A DNA stretch of 48,527 nt from Eubacteriales bacterium (lineage in GTDB: Bacteria; Bacillota; Clostridia; Lachnospirales; Lachnospiraceae): assembly GCA_030536755.1 (NCBI GenBank), contig JAUNPJ010000022.1, positions 1-48,527 on the forward strand. Direction: 5' to 3'. The translations under genes were made by a program, and so were the position numbers. Below are positions 41,883 to 48,527 of the stretch, in pieces (within the stretch, counting starts at the first letter, position 1; every line of letters begins with the position of its first letter). The notes under the pieces were generated by a model. The model saw only the letters and a program-made list of their open reading frames with translations. It was not told where the DNA came from and made no database searches.

Positions 41883-43312
41883 TATTCTTCCACCTCTCCA
41901 ATTAATGCTTCCAGTTCTGCAACTGCCTTTGCTATGTTATTAGACTTTTCCTTGATCATATCAAGTAATTCTGCCAGAGTATAATCATCTGTTCCGGAAT
42001 CAGCTTTCATCCATGTAATATCCAGACTTGTTTTATCACGAGCCAAAATATCTTCAATAGTGAATTTACGCCATCTGCCGTTTGGATTATCTTCGCTGTA
42101 CGTTTCTTTACGCTTGCTCAGATCACCATCTGCATAGCATTCCACAAAATCATCAAAATGTTCTGATTTCAAAGGATTTGTCTTACCGAAAGAAGGCATT
42201 TCATTTCTCAGGTCATAAATCCACACTTCTTTTGTGTTATGCTTATCAGTTTTTCCACGTGTAAAGAACAATACATTAGTTTTAACGCCCTGCGCATAGA
42301 AAATACCGGTAGGAAGACGCAAAATTGTATGCAGATTACATTTGTCCATCAAGTCAAGACGGATACGCTCACCATCGCCGTCAGCAAACAAGACATTATC
42401 CGGCAGTACTACTGCAGCACGTGCTTTACCGTTAGTTTTCAAACTACGGTAAATATGCTGAAGGAAATTCAGCTGTTTATTGCTGGTAGGAAATGTAAAG
42501 TCATCACGTGTCGCACGCTCACCGCCTTTTTTTGTACCAAAAGGTGGATTTGTCAATACAACATCATAATCTTTCATGCTCATGCCTACACTGGACAAAG
42601 TATCGCCTAAAATGATTTTGCCGTCGATGTCATGCAGCATGGCATTCATCAAAGCCAAACGGTGTGTATCATGTACCAGTTCACAACCTGTAAACGCTTC
42701 TTCTCTTTCAAATTTAGCCATATCTGCATCCAGATCAAAGAAATCATCTGTCTGTGAACGAACATACTGGCTTGCAGAAATCATAAAGCCAAAAGTACCG
42801 CAAGCAGGATCATTACAACGTTCACCCGGCTGTGGCTTCACCAATTTGGTCATAACATCAATCAGTACACGTGGTGTGAAATACTGACCTGCGCCGGATT
42901 TCTTTTCGTTAGCGTTCTTTTCCAAAAGGCCTTCGTAAAGATTGCCAAGACCTTCTTCCCTCGCTGAAAACCAATCCAGCCCGTCAATGGTTGTAATGAT
43001 TTTTTCAAGGTTTTTAGGCTCATCAATATTTGTTGACGCACCTTGATAAATTTCACGGACACGTCCTGTACAGTTTTCCCCAAGATGAGCAAGTAATTCT
43101 TTATAGAACTTTTTCAGCTCAATACCACTCTTGGATGTGAGATTGTCCCAACGATAGGCTTCCGGGATCTGGGATTCAGCACCAGTTTCCTTCGCCATTT
43201 TCAGAAACAAAATATATGTTAATTCGGTTACATACTGATGATATGTGATACCATCATCTCTGAGTACATTACAGAGATTCCAAAGCTTTGAAACAATTTC
43301 TTGTGTTGTCAT
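41882..43312 (-). CDS. hsdM: type I restriction-modification DNA methyltransferase HsdM
   Basis: 476-residue N6-adenine methyltransferase. N-terminal helical domain (QEIVSKLWNLCNVLRDDGITY), SAM-binding motif I DPACGTFGF (168-176) and catalytic motif IV NPPFGTKKG (from 255); the AGQYFTPR loop before motif I is typical of HsdM. The C-terminal helix contacts HsdS. It overlaps hsdR by 4 bp (ATGA) and hsdS by 1 bp, so the three are translated as one coupled operon. It also protects host DNA, so the methylome should change with each hsdS inversion. Confidence 0.96.
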   Translation of the reverse strand: MTTQEIVSKLWNLCNVLRDDGITYHQYVTELTYILFLKMAKETGAESQIPEAYRWDNLTSKSGIELKKFYKELLAHLGENCTGRVREIYQGASTNIDEPKNLEKIITTIDGLDWFSAREEGLGNLYEGLLEKNANEKKSGAGQYFTPRVLIDVMTKLVKPQPGERCNDPACGTFGFMISASQYVRSQTDDFFDLDADMAKFEREEAFTGCELVHDTHRLALMNAMLHDIDGKIILGDTLSSVGMSMKDYDVVLTNPPFGTKKGGERATRDDFTFPTSNKQLNFLQHIYRSLKTNGKARAAVVLPDNVLFADGDGERIRLDLMDKCNLHTILRLPTGIFYAQGVKTNVLFFTRGKTDKHNTKEVWIYDLRNEMPSFGKTNPLKSEHFDDFVECYADGDLSKRKETYSEDNPNGRWRKFTIEDILARDKTSLDITWMKADSGTDDYTLAELLDMIKEKSNNIAKAVAELEALIGEVEE

Positions 43313-46300
43313 GCAACTCTACCTCCGTCATCATAAAGATACTCATTCAATTCAAGTACGATATTTTCCAGTTTATTCTGGAATACTTTGTTGATTTTTG
43401 CAAATCCTCCGTAACTCTTAAAACGACTATCTTCATCAAATACCTGGACGTTCAACACGGATTCTTCCATCAAATATTTTTCCATACGTCCAATCCAGCT
43501 CATCTCCTGTTTTGAGAAGTTATGAGCTTTTTTCAATTTGTCTACTGCTCTGCGTATTCTTGCTTCATGGCTGATCAATGCAGAACCAATAGCATATCTG
43601 CGAATAAGACTGATAATATCAGCGGCAATTTCTTCATTGGTAAGCTCTGATATTGCCGTATTCAACTGTTGTGTAGTAAATCCCTCTCTATCGAGAGTTA
43701 ATCTTAACGATTTCAGCGCATCTCTTGTCAGATCTTTTGGTCTGGTACAAACAATGCTCAACGCAGCAATCTCATTCATATGAGTCTTAACATATTCAGA
43801 GAAAGCATCAAGATAATCTTCCGGTTTATCGGAATTACCGTATCCTCTTGTATGTCCGGTCAAAATATCTTTTTCGTCAGAAATAACTACTGGATTACCT
43901 CCATTCGCCTTTGTTTGCTGAATATATGTAAACATTTCTCTATATGCCAACAGACGTTTTTTTGCATCTTCAGGATTTCGCTTTTCGATGTCTATAATGA
44001 ACTGGGTTGGATCCATACCATCGGTCATACTGATAAACTGCTCCATAGTCTTGTCGTCCATACGGCGTTTTTTACGCTGGAGTTTTGCAATAATCTGGTT
44101 AATCTGAGCCCGTATTACCTCCTTGTCTTTCACTTCTTCTAGGCCATCCAGAATCTGTGTAAAAGTAGTAGTCGGATTAGTTACGACAGGCTTCATAGTA
44201 TTTACCGGTTCCAGAGAATCATAAACACCAACAGGATCATAAATCTCAAAATGAGTTTTATGAATCTTAGGACACAATCTGGTAGCTCGTCCCATCATCT
44301 GTTCAAAGAGGATACGAGATTTTACTCTGCGCATAAATACCAGTGTTGTAATTTCCGGTACATCAATACCAGTTGTAAGTAAATCAACCGTAACAGCTAT
44401 ACTAGGAAATCTCTCGTTTTTAAAACGCTTGATTGCTTCTGCTACTTTCTTAGGATTACCACCACCTACACTGCCAGTAATCTTCATAATAGCATCATTG
44501 TCAACACCAGTTTCTGAATAGATTTCCTTTAGAATAGAAACAATCATATCTGCGTGCTGGTCATCAACGGCATAAATAAGAGTCTTTCCTTGTTCTTCAG
44601 GATTTTCAGGGTCTATATCTCTTGCAATCTCAGTCAGCACAGTTCTGTTGAAATTCTCTGTAATAACCTGTTTATTGAAATTTTCAATATCAAAATCCAG
44701 TTCATCTTCCAACAATTCGCTATTTGTTATTTCTCCGGTATTAGGATCATAAATCGTAACTGTCTGACCTTTCTTAATATGAATACCGCCCGTGCTGAGT
44801 TTTGTTTCCAGATGATGTGGTGCATCATGGTCTACCAGATATCCTTCTATGACAGCTTCTCTATATGTATATTTGAATACTGGCTGTCCAAAAATTTCTG
44901 TTGTATGTAATGCGGGTGTCGCAGTAAGTGCGATTTTTACAGCGTCAAAATATTCTACTACTGTACGGTATTTACTCTGATAATCACGCTGGTCACGATA
45001 CAGAATTTCTATATCGCCCATTTCTTTATCCAAAATATAACCACGATGTGCCTCGTCAATAATAATCAAGTCAAAATCTGTTACTGCTGGCATTACATCA
45101 CTTTCGTTATAAAGGATACGTTTTACCATGCTCTGAACAGTAGCGACCTGAATACGAGTTTCTTTATCTACTGTTTTCTCATCTAATCCCTTAATATTAT
45201 AGATTTCATCAAGAGTCATCAGTTCTTCAAGTTTTACTTCTTTAAAAACATCTGAAGCCTGATCTCCCAGAGAAGTTCTATCGACAAGGAACAAAATACG
45301 CTTGAAACGATTTGTCTTTAAAAATCGATAAATCATGCCAAGAACAGTACGAGTTTTACCTGTACCTGTTGCCATTGCAATCAGCACTTCTCTCTGTCCA
45401 TCAATAACTGCTTTTTCGGCTGCTTTGATCGCTTTCACCTGATATTCACGCAGATTCAGACCATCTTTATCTGTTAATAAGTCATACGGCATTGCCTGCA
45501 ACGCATCATTACCCGCCTGAATATCCTTTTCCAATCGTTCCATAATACCATTCGGGCTAATCCAGCCATGCAATGCCATAGGAGCATTAGACGGTTCTCT
45601 TAAATCCAAAAACCAGATACCTGATTTCGTTTTGAACTGTTCCAAATAAGGTCTGCCATTTGTTGCAAATGTAAGCGGAACCTTAAACTCTCCCCACGTA
45701 CCAATCTGATATTCAGCATCTTCTTTACGAATATTTCTCGGATAATCTTTACCCTGATAATCAATTACAGATGGAATATCTTTATGTTCAGCTTTCGCCT
45801 CAATAATACCAACAAGTTTTGTTCCCACAAACAACGTATAATCTGCATAGCCTTTTTTGCTAACAGTAGAATCTGTTGGCCATTCAGCAATCGCCATGTT
45901 ATGACCTTTTGCAGGTCTTGCACCTTTTGAATAGCGGATTTCCTGCGTATTGGCTTCCCAGCCAACCTGGCGCAGCTGCTCATCAATCATATAGCGAGTT
46001 TCAGCCTCAGACTTTTGACGTTGACTTGCCATTTTATTTGCCTGTTTCAGACGAACTTTCTTATCAACCTGTTCCGCCCGTTCAGCACATGCAATTGCAG
46101 CTTTTGTAAGCTCTTCCTCTTTTTCTTCTTCCTGAGTTTTATTGAAAACAACAATCTTTTCTGTTTTCTTTTCTTCCTTTACAGGCATAACAAAATCCCG
46201 ATGCTGATAATTCCAGTCACCATATGTCTGCATAAACCATTCAGCCAAACTATATGTCATCTGTAAGAAAACAGGACAATCTGATGCTTCTGAATAATTT

Positions 46301-46587
46301 TCATGAACAGCTTTATTTCTTACTTTACGAAGTGCATGCAAAATGTCAGTTAAATCTCTTGTTAAGAGGCCTTCCGAAGATAATACATTGATTCGATTCA
46401 CTGCAGAGTTATCATAAGGAACAGGAATCTTATCGTAAGTAAACATCAGATTTACGATTGTTTCTCCAATCATTCCCAGTTTCATCAAGCACGAGTTCGG
46501 ATCTGTGTAACAATACTGCTCTGCTAAATTCCCAAAATTCGCCAAAACCGGAAATTCTGTTTCTAAAAATTTAAAATTGGAAGCCAT
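43309..46587 (-). CDS. hsdR: type I restriction endonuclease subunit HsdR
   Basis: 1092 residues, EcoEI/EcoAI-like. N-terminal DUF4145-like domain (about 1-125), nuclease domain with Asp249 (GYADYTLFV) and IIEAK (Glu263-x-Lys265), then the SF2 motor with Walker A ATGTGKT (406-412), DEAH (511-514) and ILFEQMMGRATRL as motif VI, and a C-terminal EcoEI-type helical domain. All key residues are present, so it should cut. GAGGGGGACG lies before the ATG. First gene of the operon. Confidence 0.95.
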   Translation of the reverse strand: MASNFKFLETEFPVLANFGNLAEQYCYTDPNSCLMKLGMIGETIVNLMFTYDKIPVPYDNSAVNRINVLSSEGLLTRDLTDILHALRKVRNKAVHENYSEASDCPVFLQMTYSLAEWFMQTYGDWNYQHRDFVMPVKEEKKTEKIVVFNKTQEEEKEEELTKAAIACAERAEQVDKKVRLKQANKMASQRQKSEAETRYMIDEQLRQVGWEANTQEIRYSKGARPAKGHNMAIAEWPTDSTVSKKGYADYTLFVGTKLVGIIEAKAEHKDIPSVIDYQGKDYPRNIRKEDAEYQIGTWGEFKVPLTFATNGRPYLEQFKTKSGIWFLDLREPSNAPMALHGWISPNGIMERLEKDIQAGNDALQAMPYDLLTDKDGLNLREYQVKAIKAAEKAVIDGQREVLIAMATGTGKTRTVLGMIYRFLKTNRFKRILFLVDRTSLGDQASDVFKEVKLEELMTLDEIYNIKGLDEKTVDKETRIQVATVQSMVKRILYNESDVMPAVTDFDLIIIDEAHRGYILDKEMGDIEILYRDQRDYQSKYRTVVEYFDAVKIALTATPALHTTEIFGQPVFKYTYREAVIEGYLVDHDAPHHLETKLSTGGIHIKKGQTVTIYDPNTGEITNSELLEDELDFDIENFNKQVITENFNRTVLTEIARDIDPENPEEQGKTLIYAVDDQHADMIVSILKEIYSETGVDNDAIMKITGSVGGGNPKKVAEAIKRFKNERFPSIAVTVDLLTTGIDVPEITTLVFMRRVKSRILFEQMMGRATRLCPKIHKTHFEIYDPVGVYDSLEPVNTMKPVVTNPTTTFTQILDGLEEVKDKEVIRAQINQIIAKLQRKKRRMDDKTMEQFISMTDGMDPTQFIIDIEKRNPEDAKKRLLAYREMFTYIQQTKANGGNPVVISDEKDILTGHTRGYGNSDKPEDYLDAFSEYVKTHMNEIAALSIVCTRPKDLTRDALKSLRLTLDREGFTTQQLNTAISELTNEEIAADIISLIRRYAIGSALISHEARIRRAVDKLKKAHNFSKQEMSWIGRMEKYLMEESVLNVQVFDEDSRFKSYGGFAKINKVFQNKLENIVLELNEYLYDDGGRVA

Positions 46588-46614
46588 TTAATACGTCCCC
46601 CTCTCGTTTATCAT

Positions 46615-46645
46615 ATGTTCTGATAATAAAGTATTATCGGAACAT
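46615..46645. promoter_or_regulatory. inverted repeat upstream of hsdR
   Basis: ATGTTCTGATAATA (46615-46628) and TATTATCGGAACAT (46632-46645) form a 14-bp dyad with one mismatch in the 70-bp gap before hsdR. It lacks a T-run, which favours a protein-binding operator over a terminator. A clear promoter for hsdR was not found. Confidence 0.5.
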
Positions 46646-46657
46646 CATTGGTAAAAA

Positions 46658-47317
46658 TTAAAATCCTATTCGAGCTCTAATATCATTTAACCATTCGCCT
46701 TTATATTTAAAAAATCTTGGACCTGCAATTGAATATTTCTTCCCAGATATGAGTTTTGCAGCAGCCGTCAGCGACATTTCTTTTCCTTGATATTCAACTT
46801 TCCTATCACCGACAACCTTACACTTAATATTTGGATCATCATAGTATTCAATTTCTTCTCCCACAGGAATCTGACATTTGATAAAGGAAAAGTTCTCCGC
46901 TTTTTCATGGCTTTCTGTGTCAATTTCCTGCGCCAACTGTTCCTCCTGTGCTTCTACATCACTCAGAGCAACTAATCTCAGATTCTCTTTACAATCATGG
47001 ATTTCTGCCATTGCCTCCAAAATTGCATAGGCTTCTTCCGGCTTCATTGCGTAGAATTCACGGATCCTTTTCTGGCCATTAAAGTCATCAATAGATCGCA
47101 AGTCTGGATTCAGCTTATCAATAATCGTATGTAGCTTCAAATCTGACAATCTTGAGTTCACTTCATACGTCGCATATACTCGGAACGCAAACGGAATACA
47201 CTCACTGCGATTTAATTGCTTCAATCTTTTATTTATATCATCTGCATAACCTATTTTCACATAATCTGGGAAAGACGGATTTGTGAGGATGTATATTACC
47301 CCTCTTTTATCACTCAT
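46658..47317 (-). CDS. GIY-YIG/T5orf172-type nuclease-like protein with RAMA-like C-terminus
   Basis: 219 residues. The N-terminal ~110 match the T5orf172 branch of GIY-YIG nucleases (VIYILTNPSFPDYVKIGYADD, then LKLHTIIDKLNPDLR and IREFYAM). The C-terminal 60 (KVEYQGKEMSLTAAAKLISG ... FFKYKGEWLNDIR) look like a RAMA/DUF4357 module, often linked to restriction and modified-DNA recognition. It may be a modification-related nuclease serving the RM locus. It lies between fic and hsdR on the same strand. Activity is not proven. Confidence 0.78.
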   Translation of the reverse strand: MSDKRGVIYILTNPSFPDYVKIGYADDINKRLKQLNRSECIPFAFRVYATYEVNSRLSDLKLHTIIDKLNPDLRSIDDFNGQKRIREFYAMKPEEAYAILEAMAEIHDCKENLRLVALSDVEAQEEQLAQEIDTESHEKAENFSFIKCQIPVGEEIEYYDDPNIKCKVVGDRKVEYQGKEMSLTAAAKLISGKKYSIAGPRFFKYKGEWLNDIRARIGF

Positions 47318-47388
47318 ATACTTTTTCTCCGTTTATAATTCAAATCTTTGCTTACTTTTTTAATGTAATTTTTGCCCTTTGCACTGTT

Positions 47389-47415
47389 TCCAAAGTGTCA
47401 AATTGACACTTTGGA
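47389..47415. repeat. perfect 13-bp-arm palindrome between fic and the nuclease-like gene
   Basis: Arms 47389-47401 and 47403-47415 (TCCAAAGTGTCAA and its complement) around one base. No T-run follows on either strand, so it may be an operator, or a stable RNA hairpin that shields the fic transcript end. A related TTTGATACTTTGAAAA lies 10 bases further on. Confidence 0.6.
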
Positions 47416-47447
47416 GCAAGCGTTTGATACTTTGAAAACAGACTTGC

Positions 47448-48338
47448 TTAATAAGCAATCTTGAAATAGTCCAAATACGTTTTATATTTATCCTGTGCGG
47501 TCAGACAGGTATCAGTCAAATAACCCTTTTCATTATTCCATTCTTTCAATCCTCGGTAGTAGAACATTTTCAGATTATCCTCAATGATAAACGGAACAAT
47601 ATTATATTTCAGGCATTCTTTGAACATAATCAATCTACCTACACGACCGTTGCCATCCTGGAACGGATGGATTCGCTCAAACTTCACATGGAAGGCCAGA
47701 ATATCTTCAAAGGTCTTTTCTTCCTTGGAATTGTATTCTACTAATAGCACTTTCATCTTATCGGCAACTTCTTCCGGAATGGCGGTATCCATACCACCAA
47801 CCTCATTTGGAAGTTTCTTGTAGTCGCCAACAGCGAACCAATCTTTTCTGGAATCGCTGGTTCCGTTCTTTAAAATTAGATGAAGCTCTTTGATAAACTT
47901 CTCTGTCAAAGCGGCTTTCGCATTATCAATAATCATATCAATGCAACGGAAATGATTTGCCGTTTCAATCACATCGTCAACATTGAGAACTTCATTTTCT
48001 ACACCAATCGTGTTGGTTTCAAAAATATACCTGGTCTGATCGTGAGTCAAACGGCTTCCTTCAATATGGTTGGAATTGTACGTTAAATCAATCTGTGTCT
48101 TATGGTAAATGCCTCCGGAATACTTACTTACTTTCTGTTCCTGCAGAATATCAAGCAAAGTAATAGGCTGTTCTTTCTTCTTGTTGGAACGCTCCGGTTT
48201 TTCTGCATTTTCAGGAATATTCCAAGTCTTGCCGGTAAGAAAGGCACCATTTACACGCCCATGTGCACAGTAGTTTCTAACACTGCGTTCCGACACATCC
48301 CATTTTTTTGCTATTTCAGCAACTGAAAGGTATCGCAT
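47448..48338 (-). CDS. class II Fic family protein (probable AMP-transferase)
   Basis: 296 residues. N-terminal helix-turn-helix-like domain (YLSVAEIAKKWDVSERSVRNY), then an inhibitory motif SNHIEG at 89-94 ([S/T]xxxE[G/N], class II self-inhibition) and the Fic core with HPFQDGNGRVGR at 224-235 (catalytic His, phosphate-binding GNGR). It should transfer AMP to a protein target unless held off by Glu93. Fic genes are often seen inside type I RM loci; here it lies upstream of hsdR. Start 48338 has GGAGGAG upstream; ATG at 48362 is a weaker choice. Confidence 0.9.
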   Translation of the reverse strand: MRYLSVAEIAKKWDVSERSVRNYCAHGRVNGAFLTGKTWNIPENAEKPERSNKKKEQPITLLDILQEQKVSKYSGGIYHKTQIDLTYNSNHIEGSRLTHDQTRYIFETNTIGVENEVLNVDDVIETANHFRCIDMIIDNAKAALTEKFIKELHLILKNGTSDSRKDWFAVGDYKKLPNEVGGMDTAIPEEVADKMKVLLVEYNSKEEKTFEDILAFHVKFERIHPFQDGNGRVGRLIMFKECLKYNIVPFIIEDNLKMFYYRGLKEWNNEKGYLTDTCLTAQDKYKTYLDYFKIAY

Positions 48339-48389
48339 CTGCTCTCCTCCGTTATAAATCAAATCTATATTTACATTTTACTACAGTAT

Positions 48390-48418
48390 AGCATATCACA
48401 TTATCGGCAAAATATCAA
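48390..48418 (-). promoter_or_regulatory. promoter of fic
   Basis: TTGATA (48413-48418), 17-bp spacer and TATGCT (48390-48395) on the minus strand. The rest of the right edge (48420-48527) shows no gene, only a small hairpin GGGTGT/ACACCC around 48480-48495. Confidence 0.55.
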
Positions 48419-48527
48419 TTTTTTCGCTACATCATCATTACTATTTTTTGCCGTTTTTGGTATTTATATATTTATGATTCGGGTGTCAAAACACCCATTT
48501 TATAGTGATTCATTCACTTGCGTTCCT

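Larger units (their letters stand above)
30600..48527. mobile_element. integrative mobilizable element carrying a type I RM defence island (right end outside the window)
   Basis: A contiguous accessory block starts with integrase and excisionase at the left, then a primase-helicase, MobQ relaxase with DUF3847 partner, candidate oriT, ssb and a small gene, all on the minus strand. The type I RM locus, nuclease-like gene and fic follow as probable cargo. No coupling protein or type IV secretion genes are visible, so it should depend on a helper element for transfer. The left limit is approximate. Confidence 0.75.

Overview
The window reads as a chromosomal stretch of an anaerobic, gut-type Firmicute, most likely a Lachnospiraceae member (Blautia/Dorea/Mediterraneibacter-like). 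This is inferred from reverse rubrerythrin beside a PerR-type regulator, a C_GCAxxG_C_C protein, the pth-mfd-foldase order, strong AGGAGG ribosome sites, moderate GC and nearly all genes on the minus strand. No rRNA, tRNA or CRISPR array was seen.

Region 1 (1-30.5 kb) is ordinary chromosome. It holds thioredoxin reductase, a DUF885 protein, a FabT-like MarR regulator, a moaC-mogA-tatD operon, and a P-type cation ATPase behind a yybP-ykoY-type Mn2+ riboswitch whose P1 strand is shared with a terminator. A complete fructose operon follows (fruK-fruA-ptsH-ptsI-deoR type regulator), whose HPr has Lys in place of the regulatory Ser46. Next come metG with a terminator in its leader, a peroxide-stress pair (rubrerythrin and PerR-like Fur, each with an operator-like dyad just after its promoter), a PrsA-like foldase, mfd, pth, two CobW/G3E-type GTPases (one with a His-rich metal-binding segment), glgB, a membrane-anchored polysaccharide deacetylase with a partner surface protein, a C_GCAxxG_C_C protein and a low-molecular-weight protein-tyrosine phosphatase.

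Region 2 (about 30.6 kb to the right edge) is an integrative mobilizable element. From the left it carries a Tn916-type integrase and excisionase, a toprim/RepA-type primase-helicase, a MobQ relaxase with a DUF3847 partner, a candidate oriT (hairpin plus TAAGTGCGC nic-like sequence), ssb and a small unknown gene. No conjugation machinery lies inside the window, and the right end of the element is not seen.

Region 3, apparently cargo of that element (37.3-48.5 kb), is the most interesting part: a type I restriction-modification locus (hsdR-hsdM-hsdS, minus strand) with an inversion system. Two silent hsdS cassettes lie on the opposite strand, with a tyrosine recombinase gene between them. A perfect 65-bp inverted repeat, a perfect 59-bp inverted repeat and a 16-bp shared site join the active gene to the silent cassettes. 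Every crossover keeps the reading frame and yields an S subunit of 509-517 residues, so the locus should switch DNA specificity (up to six TRD combinations) and not simply turn off. Upstream of hsdR lie a GIY-YIG/T5orf172 nuclease-like gene with a RAMA-like C-terminus and a self-inhibited class II Fic protein, which makes this a small defence island.
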